Part shown: piece by piece, positions 52,401-60,377 of the stretch
Layout of the letters: every line of letters begins with the position of its first letter
Position numbering within the stretch: position 1 is the first letter of the stretch
Assembly: GCF_918697925.1 (NCBI RefSeq)
Contig: NZ_CAKKMF010000003.1
Span: forward strand, 1 to 64,000
Direction: 5' to 3'
Source of the DNA: Arthrobacter sp. Bi26
Lineage (GTDB): Bacteria; Actinomycetota; Actinomycetes; Actinomycetales; Micrococcaceae
DNA: 64,000 bases
Made by a program: the position numbers and the translations under genes
The notes under the pieces: model-generated
What the model saw: the letters and a program-made list of their open reading frames with translations, nothing else
Databases searched by the model: none
What the model was told of the DNA's origin: nothing

Positions 52401-53693
52401 TGCTGGCGCGGCCTGGGCATGCTCGGCTGCGGCCTTCTTGTCGGCGAGGCCTTGCTGGAATTCAGGCTCGTTCGACTGCGCCAGTTGCTGCTCGCTGACC
52501 TCGGCGTCGGCCATCTCCTGGTTTGCCTGGTGCGGGCCGGCGGCGAGGTTGAGCTGCTCTGCCGGTGCCGGCTTGGGCACCGCCCCCGCGGCCGGGATGG
52601 GCACGGCCTGGCCCGGCTGCTCCTGGGCCATCGGGGTGACAGGCTTCGGAACAGCCTTGGACTGATCCGGAGGGGCCGCAGTGGCCGCCTCGATGTCCTT
52701 GGACTGCCCGGCTTTGCCCTGGCCGACCAGGCCCTTGACTTGCCCCTTCGCCTCACCGGCTTTGCCGGACTTCTTGTATTCGTCAGCTTCCTCAAGGGTC
52801 TTGGGCGACTTCGCCTCAATCGCCGCCTTGACCGCTGCGATGAATGCCTGTTTGTCGAAGGTACCGGGCTGCTGGGCGTCCATGGCATCGACTTTGGCCG
52901 CCTTGGCCTGCCCTGCGACGTCGTCGGTCGGCGGCAGCGCGGCCCCTTGGGCCTCCTTGGCCTTGGACGCGGCCGGAGGGTGGGCCTTCTTAGCCCCCGC
53001 GAAGCCCTTGATGCTGCCCGTGACCTGAGTGAAGGCCGGATCTTCCTCAGGGCGGACAGGGACCGGTGCCACGGGAGGCTGGAAAAGCTTGTCGGCAGGC
53101 AGTGCAACGGGCGCCAAGATGGCCGGTGCGGCCCCTCCCCCTGAAGGGGGCGCCTTTCCTCCGGCCGAGCCCTTCCCCGGTCCGCCCACCTTAGCGGCTG
53201 CAGCTTTCCCGAGCGGGCTGACCGCAGGGATCGGCTTGGGTGGCGGCACCGGTTTCTTGGCGGGAACAGACCCGGGGCCGAAGCCCGTCTTCGTTACCGC
53301 GAGCGCTGAAGCCGAAGGCTTGGGGCCCTCAAGTTCAACAGGTACGCCTGCCGCTTTTGCGGCCTTAAGCCCCTTCTCTACTGTGGCGATCGCGGGCTCG
53401 TCCCTTCGGATCTCCTTCAGGGCTGCGTCGATCTCTGTGGCTGCCTGCTCCCCGGGGGATTTCAGCTTTGCCGCCATGAGCGCACCGACAGCGGCGTTGC
53501 CGGCCAGTCGCTGGAGCGCCAGCACGGCGTATGGCCCGACGGCGGCGCTTGCTGGCCTGCCGACCCTTTCGCGGCCGTCGGCGAGCGCCTGAGTAGCCTC
53601 GGTTCTCGCCGTACCGGTGGCCTGGCGCGCGACTGTGGGCCCAACGCGTTGCGCCGGAACCTTGCCGGGTCCGCCGTGAAAGGTCGTCGTCAT
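49431..53693 (-). CDS. 1420-residue putative eCIS cargo/effector, variable C-terminal tip
   Basis: A very large protein between DUF4157 and sheath genes. Residues 1-75 are a leader with VLALQRLAGNAAVGALM, a motif shared with the DUF4157 neighbour. About 100-380 are Pro/Ala/Lys-rich and disordered; 380-690 are helical, Gln- and Ala-rich coiled coil; 690-1030 hold long amphipathic or hydrophobic helices (FLGNLIEGVKGGIL, FVITKIITAGITWLIGLL, MVPILIGFLASVIGLGG) that may insert in membranes. WAISGAINPTS near 1063 ends the conserved part. The last 350 or so residues match nothing I know and lie in lower-GC DNA, like an exchanged toxin domain. GGGAG site supports ATG 53693. Confidence 0.8.
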   Translation of the reverse strand: MTTTFHGGPGKVPAQRVGPTVARQATGTARTEATQALADGRERVGRPASAAVGPYAVLALQRLAGNAAVGALMAAKLKSPGEQAATEIDAALKEIRRDEPAIATVEKGLKAAKAAGVPVELEGPKPSASALAVTKTGFGPGSVPAKKPVPPPKPIPAVSPLGKAAAAKVGGPGKGSAGGKAPPSGGGAAPAILAPVALPADKLFQPPVAPVPVRPEEDPAFTQVTGSIKGFAGAKKAHPPAASKAKEAQGAALPPTDDVAGQAKAAKVDAMDAQQPGTFDKQAFIAAVKAAIEAKSPKTLEEADEYKKSGKAGEAKGQVKGLVGQGKAGQSKDIEAATAAPPDQSKAVPKPVTPMAQEQPGQAVPIPAAGAVPKPAPAEQLNLAAGPHQANQEMADAEVSEQQLAQSNEPEFQQGLADKKAAAEHAQAAPAEFRQQEQQVLQQGKAEAGAQTAAGVTGMQTAKATALANLMADKGKTKSKDESKRAEITAKIQGIFAATEADVKKTLDGIDPKVDAAFEKGEAGARSAFEAYVEAKMSAYKKDRYGGWLGGYRWLRDKIAGMPPKVNEFYEAGRELYLTKMNAVISNVADIVGNDLTAAKQRIARGKSEIAAYVKSLPANLQKLGSEATKEIGDKFEALESDVNAKQESVVDALATKYVEARKGLDERIETLQAENKGLVDKAIGAIKAIINTIRELAGMLKNVLSRAAGVVGDIIKNPVAFLGNLIEGVKGGILKFKDNILGHLKKGLMGWLFGALAEGGVELPDTFDIKGIIKLLASIFGLTWTNIRNRIVKQIGEPAMAAVEKGVEIFQVIASQGVAGLWQMLLEKLGNIKDMILDQVKDFVITKIITAGITWLIGLLNPAAAFIKACKLIYDVVMFFVSNAERIMKFVNTIIDSVADIVRGNVSSVVNKIEDVLGQMVPILIGFLASVIGLGGIGQKIRQIIETLQKPVNKALDFVIKAGLKLAGPIIRGIKGFAGKVKAGAKKLGQKALAKVRGGDDTPEGKQKRLAKAMAAGESALRRFAGRKVAERLLMPLLSAIKLRYGLTELKPIKQGTRWAISGAINPTSVRLTDVIAYMDESVAAAEFARTAAEVERQFFATGLEGSSALAVRGPHEQAYAGSVARRGAPAMGATTHAPAPVEGVSSAEQIAARRGALEAHRQSGSSNVPRFAIATSSSEGGQLTEMLNPNRSQPHNVKLNEVGAYGTPSATAATGDVMGVVRTLRENGMSDAQISRVMQLISREGRTPTAAMLAAHGFRGDPNEPVRTGRASLPPAAALRAVTQLTHVIEPLRFLDRGFGLVQQPVATTTAMSHTLVQSGAANLGEVMASGSALGPATHLPLGESGRLKSESIARSQVRVTMLVEQVRQRWSAWVLQTQTHIVGELRAKGIVNAHLVPTKESMLKLLRHFYGQARRGP

Positions 53694-53711
53694 GGACCGC
53701 TCCCGCCGGGA

Positions 53712-54509
53712 TCAGCCCGGCTCTTCCTCTTCCGCCTCGTCGCGCTGCACGGCCCGCCCGTCAACGAAGGACCCTTGGGCGGTCTCCTCCTCTTCCTCTT
53801 CTCGCTGCAATGATTCCTCTCGCTGTAGCGCGGCGCCTTCGGCAAAGCTCCCTTGGGCTGTGTCCTGGTCAGCATCGCGCTGGACGACGGCGGCGCCCGC
53901 CGCGAAGCGCTGTGCCGCCGGAGCGGCCGGGACGGGTGCGGACATAGCCCGCTCGGCGGTGGCGGTCGCCTCACGTTCAAACCTGTCGGACGGATCACTC
54001 ACGCGCACCCCGGTTCCCGTGGCGGTCCCGTCCACCGGGCCGCTCCGCTGCTGGACCACATGTGTCAGTTCGTGGGCGATCATCGTACGGCCGGCGTCGG
54101 AGCCGGGATCGTAATTGTCCCGCTGGAACACGATATTGGAACCCACCGTGTAGGCGTGGGCGTTCACCGATGCCGCGGAATTGTGGGCGGCCTCCCCTGT
54201 ATGGACGCGGACGTCGGAGAAGTTGTGGCCCAGGCGGCCCTCCATGTCAGCGCGCACGGGCTCCTCCAACGGCTGACCGGCTCCGGACGAGACGACGTCG
54301 AGCACAGGTGACCCTTCCTCCTCCGCGAGGCCGCGCACACCGCTGTTGCCGACGGCGCGCTGAAGCGCCAGTAAGCCGCGGGACCCGACGACGTCGGTCC
54401 GGGCGGCGGCCGCCGCCCGATACAGCACCGCAGGCTCCGCTGCTTCCGCCCGCGCCGGCTTGGCCCCCGGGACGTCGACGTCGGACTGGTCATGGTCGTG
54501 GCTGTGCAT
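53712..54509 (-). CDS. DUF4157 eCIS protein with HExxH motif
   Basis: A 265-residue protein with the DUF4157 domain, the strongest genetic marker of eCIS loci. The LALQRAVGNSGVRGL motif lies near residue 48; MEGRLGHNFSDVRVHTGEAAHNSAASVNAHAYTVGSNIVF leads to the metallopeptidase-like H146ELTH150VVQQ. The C-terminal 60 residues are acidic with two copies of TAQGSFxxGxAxQRxE and four VQR/LQR motifs. Its role, effector processing or loading, is debated; proteolysis here is unproven. It precedes the cargo gene by 18 bp. Confidence 0.9.
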   Translation of the reverse strand: MHSHDHDQSDVDVPGAKPARAEAAEPAVLYRAAAAARTDVVGSRGLLALQRAVGNSGVRGLAEEEGSPVLDVVSSGAGQPLEEPVRADMEGRLGHNFSDVRVHTGEAAHNSAASVNAHAYTVGSNIVFQRDNYDPGSDAGRTMIAHELTHVVQQRSGPVDGTATGTGVRVSDPSDRFEREATATAERAMSAPVPAAPAAQRFAAGAAVVQRDADQDTAQGSFAEGAALQREESLQREEEEEETAQGSFVDGRAVQRDEAEEEEPG

Positions 54510-54588
54510 GGCGCACCCCTTTCATCAGACCTACACCGACGATGCGCCCGGCAAGGACGGCCCGCAAGCGCCGCCACGGCGCCGGAAA

Positions 54589-54606
54589 GGGCAGGCGCTC
54601 CTGCCC
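54589..54606 (-). terminator. attenuator-like hairpin between ATPase and DUF4157 genes
   Basis: On the minus strand GGGCAGG-AGCG-CCTGCCC is a perfect 7-bp stem with 4-nt loop followed by TTTCC, 21 bp after the ATPase stop. A partial terminator here would lower expression of cargo genes relative to ATPase, or mark an RNA processing site. Confidence 0.4.
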
Positions 54607-54626
54607 GAAAGGGCAGCGGTGCGACC

Positions 54627-56726
54627 TTAGGCGCCGGATCTCTTCGCAGTGGAAAGCAGCCCCCAATACGGGCCGAACTCGCTCTCCAGCGTTAGCCGCC
54701 CCAGCTTGCGGTATTCGCGTTGCACGGCGGTGACCAGATGCGCCATGGTCACCGTCCCGCCGTCGTCGGCTGCCAGGTACGCGCCGGTGACGGCCGCGGA
54801 CCGGATCGCCCCGCCGGCCAGTTCGAAGGCCTGCCCCAGGAAGACGAGGTCAATGTCCGCTGCCCGGCCGATCGTCCGTCCGAGGCACCGGTCCCAGAGC
54901 ACGCTGCGGTGCGCCGCATCAGGCAGCGGGAAGTCCACGACGACGTCGAGCCGGCGGGTGAACGCCTCGTCGATGTTCGCCCGCAGGTTCGTTGCCAGGA
55001 TGGCCAGGCCGTCGAACGTCTCCATCCGCTGCAGCAGGTAGGCGCTTTCGATATTTGCGTAGCGGTCATGGGCGTCCTTGACCTCGGATCGACGCCCGAA
55101 GACGGCATCAGCCTCGTCGAAGAGCAGCACCCCATTGACGCCCGCCGCAGCCGTGAAGATCCGCTCGAGGTTCTTCTCCGTCTCCCCCACGTATTTGTCG
55201 ACGACGGTGGCCAGGTCCACGACATACAAGTCCAGTCCCAGCGCCCGGGCGACCACTTCGGCGGACATCGTCTTCCCGGTCCCGGAATCTCCGGCAAACA
55301 GGGCAGCCACTCCGTGCCCGCGTCCGGCTCCCGGCCGCATGGCCCAGTCACCGAGGACCTTTTCCCGGTGCTTGGCCCGCAGCGCCACCTCCTTGAGGGC
55401 CAGCAGCACGGCATCGGGAAGGACCAGGTCATCCCAGCCCACCACCGGCTCCACCCGGCGGGCCAGCCGGTCAAGGGCCGATCCGTTTTCGGCGCGTGCC
55501 CCGGCACTGAGATGTGAAGCGGTGATGCGGCCGTTGGCGGTCAGGGTGGCCTGCACCTGAGCGGATCCGGCGGCCCGGGCAACCTGCTCCGGGCGCAAGC
55601 GGAACGCCGAGGTGGCTGCCGCCACGTCCACCCCATCGAGCGGGCCTAGCGCGGCCCGCCACAGATCCGATCTCTCGGCCGACGTGCTGACCGGGACCTC
55701 CACCAGCAGCGGCGGATGCCTGGTCCACGCCGGGTCCCACGCGCCGTCCCCGGTGAGCAGCACAGGCTGCGGTTCGGCATGCAGGGCCTCCAACACGGCG
55801 GGTCGGTCCGCCACGGCAGCAAGGGGCCCTGCCACCAGTCCGGTGCCCCGGAGCCTCGCTTCCCGTACGGCGAGTTCCACCAGCTGGAGCGGATCCCGTT
55901 CGGCAGCCAGCCGCACCAAGTCCACATACACGCCGTCGCATCCCCTGGACCGCAGCGCCTCGGCTGCCAGCACGCGGCCGGAACCAGTGGCAGGCTCCCG
56001 AAGATAGGCGAGGAGGACCCCGGCTCCCAGTGCCCGGGAAAGCGGCGAAGCATCACCCCAGCTCACGGCCGGACGTTCGGTCAGCACAGCCTCGAGAGCC
56101 GGTTCGGCGGTGTCATCACCCAGCAGATGCCCGACGACGCGGTCCGGCACCCGCAGTGCCCGTCCGGGCAGCGGGCGCTCGGCGTCCTCGACGACAAGCA
56201 GCCCGCCCCTAATGAGCGGGCCGGAAAGCAGCCGGGCCCTGCCGTCGGCTGCGGACAGGGGTGTGCCGCAGAGCGCCAGAGCGACGGCCACGGAGGGGCG
56301 GCGGCGGGTGACGTCGTCGTTCAGGTAGCCGAATAGCTGCTCGAAGCGCGGATCCAGATCGGCGGCGAGCGCGACAAGAAGCAAATCGATGTCCAGGGGC
56401 AAGAGGCCGAAGGTGGCGCCGAGCTCCCGGAGCCGCAGCCGGTGCCCTGCTTGCTGGGCCTCGTCCGCTAGTTGTTCGCAGTGCAGCTGCCGGGATGAGA
56501 CACGGCCTGGTCCCTCTTCGGGTCCGTCCCCGTCCACGGACCGGGGAACTTCCCCGAGCAGGCGGTCCACGGCCTCATCGCTGAGATAGAGCCCGCGGAA
56601 AGGGTCATCCGGCTGCGGGTCTTCGGCGCGGCGGGCCGCCACGAGCAGGCGGATGCGTTCCTCCACCACTCCGACGCGGCCGAGCACGTGGGCGAGACTG
56701 GGATTCGCTGTCATCTTTGCCGTCAC
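54627..56726 (-). CDS. AAA+ ATPase (Afp15-like)
   Basis: A 699-residue eCIS ATPase. The first 440 residues are a degenerate ATPase-like and helical module; the C-terminal AAA+ domain has Walker A GDSGTGKT at 479-486, Walker B VLLFDEADAVFG at about 532-543 and the arginine-finger region NIDEAFTRRLDVVVDFPLPD. Afp15/Pvc15 homologues are required for effector loading or particle assembly and are found in nearly all eCIS loci. Separated from the DUF4255 gene by seven bases. Confidence 0.93.
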   Translation of the reverse strand: MTAKMTANPSLAHVLGRVGVVEERIRLLVAARRAEDPQPDDPFRGLYLSDEAVDRLLGEVPRSVDGDGPEEGPGRVSSRQLHCEQLADEAQQAGHRLRLRELGATFGLLPLDIDLLLVALAADLDPRFEQLFGYLNDDVTRRRPSVAVALALCGTPLSAADGRARLLSGPLIRGGLLVVEDAERPLPGRALRVPDRVVGHLLGDDTAEPALEAVLTERPAVSWGDASPLSRALGAGVLLAYLREPATGSGRVLAAEALRSRGCDGVYVDLVRLAAERDPLQLVELAVREARLRGTGLVAGPLAAVADRPAVLEALHAEPQPVLLTGDGAWDPAWTRHPPLLVEVPVSTSAERSDLWRAALGPLDGVDVAAATSAFRLRPEQVARAAGSAQVQATLTANGRITASHLSAGARAENGSALDRLARRVEPVVGWDDLVLPDAVLLALKEVALRAKHREKVLGDWAMRPGAGRGHGVAALFAGDSGTGKTMSAEVVARALGLDLYVVDLATVVDKYVGETEKNLERIFTAAAGVNGVLLFDEADAVFGRRSEVKDAHDRYANIESAYLLQRMETFDGLAILATNLRANIDEAFTRRLDVVVDFPLPDAAHRSVLWDRCLGRTIGRAADIDLVFLGQAFELAGGAIRSAAVTGAYLAADDGGTVTMAHLVTAVQREYRKLGRLTLESEFGPYWGLLSTAKRSGA

Positions 56727-56733
56727 CGATCAA

Positions 56734-57387
56734 TCACCCGGCCGTCCGGCGGGGGCCGCGGATCGCGGCAGGCGGAGGGGTGTGCTGGCGGCGGCCCACG
56801 TCGGCGGCGCCACCTGTCAGGTCGGCCATATCCAGCTGAGTCCCCTGGGATGCCGGCGGCCCTGCCTGGTAGACAATGCCGGTGTCCACCGGGGCGATGA
56901 CCACGATGTCGAGGGACGGCTTGAGCTCTCCCCCCAGGGCGGACCACACATCGGCGAACGCACGGTCCTCGGGCGGGGGAAGCCCTACCGTTACGGGCAC
57001 CACCAACCCGGTCTCCGCGAGCGGGCCGACCACGAGATCGTCGGGGAGCGCGTCGTACTTGAGGAAGCAGCGCAGCAACTGGTCAAGCAGGCGGTGCTCG
57101 TCTTCCGGGCGCTGTGTCCACGCCGTGACCAAGTAGGACAGCTTGAAATAGCGGGGAGCGGGCCGGCGCGTCCGGACGTATCCGTCATCTCCTCTCTGCT
57201 CGGACAGGCCGCGTTCCCTGCGCCGGACGTCCTCACGGATGTCATAGAGGTACAGGTTGACGGTGGGAGCGTTGCGCCGGGCGGCCCAGTCCTTGGTAGG
57301 CGCGTCGAACACCACGTCCACCTCAGAGCCGCCCAAGGCCTCGTTCCTTACCAACGTGCGCAAGGCATCGTCAATCTGCGCAATCAC
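56734..57387 (-). CDS. DUF4255 protein, tail terminator/cap (Pvc16-like)
   Basis: A 217-residue protein with the Pvc16 N-terminal domain (DUF4255): MIAQIDDALRTLVRNEA, VNLYLYDIREDVRRRERG and FKLSYLVTAWTQRPEDEHRLLDQLLRCF. In Afp and Pvc particles the homologue caps the distal end of sheath and tube. The last 45 residues are disordered. First gene of the long eCIS operon; promoter should lie in the 178 bp upstream. Confidence 0.92.
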   Translation of the reverse strand: MIAQIDDALRTLVRNEALGGSEVDVVFDAPTKDWAARRNAPTVNLYLYDIREDVRRRERGLSEQRGDDGYVRTRRPAPRYFKLSYLVTAWTQRPEDEHRLLDQLLRCFLKYDALPDDLVVGPLAETGLVVPVTVGLPPPEDRAFADVWSALGGELKPSLDIVVIAPVDTGIVYQAGPPASQGTQLDMADLTGGAADVGRRQHTPPPAAIRGPRRTAG

Positions 57388-57565
57388 GGTGTATCCCTCC
57401 CAATGAGCTCCGGCCCAGCCCGTACGTTGCAGCGGTCTCCCTGCCTATGGAGCCCGTGGCAGGCATCACGGCACCGTACAGTCCACCGTGGCCGCCTACA
57501 CCACCGTCCGGGACCCGGGTCCGGGCACACCTACGGGCAACAGATCCGGGTGCTAGGGGCAGGGC

Positions 57566-58189
57566 CTAAATCAAGCCCTCCCGCAGTGCATATGCGACGG
57601 CATGGGACCGGTTGCGAAGCTGGAGACGCGTCGTAACGTCATGAACGACGTTCTTCACCGTCCGCTCCGAGTAGGACAGCTGGTTTGCGATCTCGGACGT
57701 GTCCAGCCCATCCGCCAGCAGCCGCAATACTTCTACTTCTCTGGGTGCCAAGCCGGTAAACATGATTCCGCGCGGCCCCAGGACGTGCCGCTGCAGTTTG
57801 CCGACCTGGTCCAGGAGACGGCCGAGCAGATCCGGAGGTACGCTGCCTTCACCGGCAGCGGCGGCCGTGATCACTGCCACCAGGCGGTCCGGTGTCGCTT
57901 CGCTGCGACGGACCAGGCCAACCACCCCGGTTTCAACTGCCTTGACGAGGTCGCCGTCGTCGAGGTGGCCCGCCACGAGGACGGCGCGGGACAAACCGCG
58001 CCGCTGCACAATGCGGAGCAGCGTCAGTGCGTCGTCGTCCACCGAGTCCGTTACGACGACGACCACCTGCGCCGGCTCAGCGTCGTTCGCCCTGACCACC
58101 CGCACTTCGGGGCGCGCCCGCAGCTCGCTGGCCACGCCCGCCTCGGAGATCGGGTCACGCGCGTGGACCCGGACAGTTATTGGTTCCAT
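57566..58189 (-). CDS. LuxR-type response-regulator-like protein, likely eCIS regulator
   Basis: A 207-residue regulator. The N-terminal part (about 1-115) has a receiver-like alternation of strands and helices (VVVVVTDSVDDDALTLLRIV), but I cannot identify a standard acidic phosphorylation pocket, so it may be an atypical receiver. The C-terminal GerE helix-turn-helix is clear: LAPREVEVLRLLADGLDTSEIANQLSYSERTVKNVVHDV. ATG 58189 has a GGGAGGA site; in-frame codons back to 58333 are rejected. It lies just upstream of the eCIS operon and divergent from the PAAR arm, well placed to control both. Confidence 0.85.
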   Translation of the reverse strand: MEPITVRVHARDPISEAGVASELRARPEVRVVRANDAEPAQVVVVVTDSVDDDALTLLRIVQRRGLSRAVLVAGHLDDGDLVKAVETGVVGLVRRSEATPDRLVAVITAAAAGEGSVPPDLLGRLLDQVGKLQRHVLGPRGIMFTGLAPREVEVLRLLADGLDTSEIANQLSYSERTVKNVVHDVTTRLQLRNRSHAVAYALREGLI

Positions 58190-58438
58190 GAATCCTCCCA
58201 TCGAGAATGCGGGGCTGACTGGGTGGGGCACGGTCTGCCGTACTTGCCTGTTCCATCCCGCTAGATCGACCATAGCGGGCGGTGCTCTTCGTGCAGTCAA
58301 CACAGGCTCAACGGGCAGCAGCAATGCCCGCAAGTCCGGCCGACGGTGGTGCTGTGCCCCCGCGCGTCCCCCATAACCTCAGAGTACGGATGAGGACCTT
58401 TCGCCGTTGGACGCAGAGTAGGTCCGCAAGGAGGAGCC

Positions 58439-59254
58439 ATGAGCACCACTGCAACACTGGATTCGCCGCTGGTCAGCCTTGAGCCCGGTGCCAGGGCGAC
58501 TGTTCCGCTTCACATCCGCAACGACGGCGAAATCGTCGAGGAGTACAGGCTCCAAGTTGTGGGGCCGAGCGGCTCCTGGACGGAAGTGGTGCCCGGAATC
58601 GTGTCCCTCTACCCGGGCCAAGACGCCACCGCCTCCGTGGAGTTCCGGCCGCCGCGGTCCTCCGAAGTCCCGGCCGGGGAATTCCCCTACGCGGTGCAGG
58701 TGCTGCCGACCGAGCATCCGGAGGACGCGGTTTCTCCTGAGGGCATTTTCCAGCTTCTTCCGTTCCACGAGACGGCGGCTGAACTGCTGCCCCGGCAGTC
58801 CCGGGGGTGTTTCGGCGCCCGGCACCGGGTCGCCGTAGACAACTATGGAAATGTGCCCATCACCGTCACCCTCACCGGTTCCGATCCAGGCGATTTGCTA
58901 CATATTTCCATGCGTGAGCCGACTCTGACCATTGCTGCCGGAACTGTCGAATTCCCCCGTGTTCGAGTGCGCGCGCGAAGAACGATCTGGCGCGGGATGC
59001 CTGCCGTGCACTCTTTCACGGTGGCTGCCAAACCGGCGGACGGCCCCCCTGTTGTGCTGGATGGAACCCACTTGCAGGAGCCTGTCCTGCCGCGGTGGAT
59101 CGTCAAAGCCGTGCTCATCCTTATGCTTTTCGTCTTGATCCTGGTGGCCCTGTCGTTTGTGCTCCGCGATCCTCCCGGGGTAACCCGGGCTGCCGGGGTG
59201 AACGACCCCGTAGCATCGGCCAGCCAGACATCCGCTGCGCCGGTTCGGCTGTAG
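58439..59254 (+). CDS. Ig-like domain protein with C-terminal membrane helix, eCIS-associated
   Basis: A 271-residue protein. Two beta-sandwich, CARDB/NEW3-like repeats cover about 8-95 and 115-205 (SLEPGARATVPLHIRNDGEIVEEYRLQVVGP; HRVAVDNYGNVPITVTLTG). A single strong hydrophobic helix is at about 221-243 with a short Ser/Ala tail. There is no N-terminal signal, so it may be tail-anchored with the Ig domains in the cytoplasm. Similar genes accompany PAAR in actinobacterial eCIS loci. Seven bases separate it from the PAAR gene. Function unknown; membrane docking of the particle is a guess. Confidence 0.75.
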   Translation: MSTTATLDSPLVSLEPGARATVPLHIRNDGEIVEEYRLQVVGPSGSWTEVVPGIVSLYPGQDATASVEFRPPRSSEVPAGEFPYAVQVLPTEHPEDAVSPEGIFQLLPFHETAAELLPRQSRGCFGARHRVAVDNYGNVPITVTLTGSDPGDLLHISMREPTLTIAAGTVEFPRVRVRARRTIWRGMPAVHSFTVAAKPADGPPVVLDGTHLQEPVLPRWIVKAVLILMLFVLILVALSFVLRDPPGVTRAAGVNDPVASASQTSAAPVRL

Positions 59255-59261
59255 GCGCCCT

Positions 59262-59579
59262 ATGCCTACTGGGCCAGCTCTCCGCGCAGGAGACACCGCG
59301 CTCTGCCCTTTGTTCGACGGCCCCAAACCGCATGCCGGCGGACCCGTCACCCCGGCCGCGGCCGTGGTGACCGTTCTCATCGGGGGGATGCCGGCCGCAG
59401 TCGCCAATTCCATTCCCGGTGGCATCGTCTGCGTTTCCCCTGCACCGAACGGCATCGCCAGCGGCAGCCTGACCGTGATGATCGGCGGCTTTCCCGCCGC
59501 TCGTGTGGGCGACCTGAGCCTGCACGGGACACCCATTGCTCCGGGTCCGGGGTGCCCCACCGTCATCATCGGCGGATGA
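59262..59579 (+). CDS. PAAR-like spike tip (Afp10-like)
   Basis: A 105-residue PAAR-repeat protein. Repeated VLIGGMPAAV, LTVMIGGFPAARVGD and CPTVIIGG strands and conserved His and Cys residues match the zinc-bound conical tip that caps a VgrG trimer. Length is normal for a bare tip without a fused toxin. Encoded away from the spike gene, in the divergent arm of the eCIS locus. Confidence 0.9.
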   Translation: MPTGPALRAGDTALCPLFDGPKPHAGGPVTPAAAVVTVLIGGMPAAVANSIPGGIVCVSPAPNGIASGSLTVMIGGFPAARVGDLSLHGTPIAPGPGCPTVIIGG

Positions 59580-59618
59580 GCACGGCCGCTGACGGACCCA
59601 GCCCGGCGGAGAACCGGA

Positions 59619-60377
59619 CTAGGAAGAACATGGCGAAGCAGTCGGAGACGGGGTCACCCCTTGAGTCTCTGCCGGCCCCGCTCCGAGTGTCGGCGTCGTC
59701 TGAGGCACGGCGCATTCCTTCGGCTCGAGTCCTGCGGCCGTTACACAGGAAGCCGGACTCCCGCCAGATTCCACTGGTGCACACGTCACACACCCCGAGG
59801 GACTCCCGTCAGGTTCCAAGGTTGGGCACGTCACACATGGTGCCTGCGTTCCGTTGGGCTCGGCCGCCGGACACGTCACACAAGATCCAGGGGGTCCGTC
59901 GGGTAAGGCCGCCGGACAGGTCACGCACGGCGCAGGAGACCCGTCGGGCCCCGGCGGCGGACACGTCACACAGGTTGCCGGTGTTCCATTCGGCGCTGCC
60001 GACGAACACGTCACGCATGGCGGCGGCGGCGTGCCTGGTACCGCCGTTGGGGACGTGCAGGCTGGTGTCGGGGACTGCGTAGTCTCAGTGGGGGTCGGAG
60101 TGGGCGTCTGAGTGGACTCTGTCGGTGTCGGAGTGGACGACTCACTGGACCCAGTCGGCGGCGGACTAGGCGACTCACTGGACCCAGTCGGCGGCGGACT
60201 AGGCGACTCACTGGACCCAGTCGGCGGCGGACTGGGCGCAGTGGCGGAACCGGAGGACTGAGCGGTCTGCTGAGCAAAGGGATCAAGCGGCCCTGTGGGC
60301 GGGCCACAGCCCGCAACGCCAAATTGGAGCAGGATGAGCAACCCGATGCAAGCAGCGCATCCACGACGAGTACCCAT
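59619..60377 (-). CDS. lipoprotein with Pro/Ser repeats and CVTC 15-residue repeats
   Basis: A 252-residue lipoprotein; the signal peptide ends at the lipobox VAGC (Cys about 22). Next come three PPPTGSSES units and a Thr/Pro wall-spanning stretch, then six tandem 15-residue repeats opening with Cys-Val-Thr-Cys and containing a central Pro-(Asp/Asn)-Gly. The paired cysteines suggest disulfides or metal binding outside the cell. I do not recognise a family. It converges on the PAAR gene with 39 bp between. ATG 60377 is chosen for the signal peptide; the frame runs on to 60650 without support. Confidence 0.7.
   Translation of the reverse strand: MGTRRGCAACIGLLILLQFGVAGCGPPTGPLDPFAQQTAQSSGSATAPSPPPTGSSESPSPPPTGSSESPSPPPTGSSESSTPTPTESTQTPTPTPTETTQSPTPACTSPTAVPGTPPPPCVTCSSAAPNGTPATCVTCPPPGPDGSPAPCVTCPAALPDGPPGSCVTCPAAEPNGTQAPCVTCPTLEPDGSPSGCVTCAPVESGGSPASCVTAAGLEPKECAVPQTTPTLGAGPAETQGVTPSPTASPCSS
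59655..59935 (-). repeat. 45-bp tandem repeats encoding CVTC units
   Basis: About six degenerate 45-bp units encode the CVTC repeats of the lipoprotein; borders are approximate. The units have drifted in sequence but keep Cys, Val, Thr, Cys and the Pro-Gly positions, so selection acts on the protein. Confidence 0.6.

Noticed and set aside
36120..57387. Prophage interpretation of the tail genes
   Set aside because: No capsid, portal, terminase, integrase or lysis genes, while DUF4157, DUF4255 and the AAA+ ATPase are eCIS markers.
59576..60082. Plus-strand frame whose ATG overlaps the PAAR stop codon
   Set aside because: The overlap is tempting, but the frame is the antisense of the CVTC-repeat lipoprotein, which has a clear lipobox and conserved repeat cysteines.
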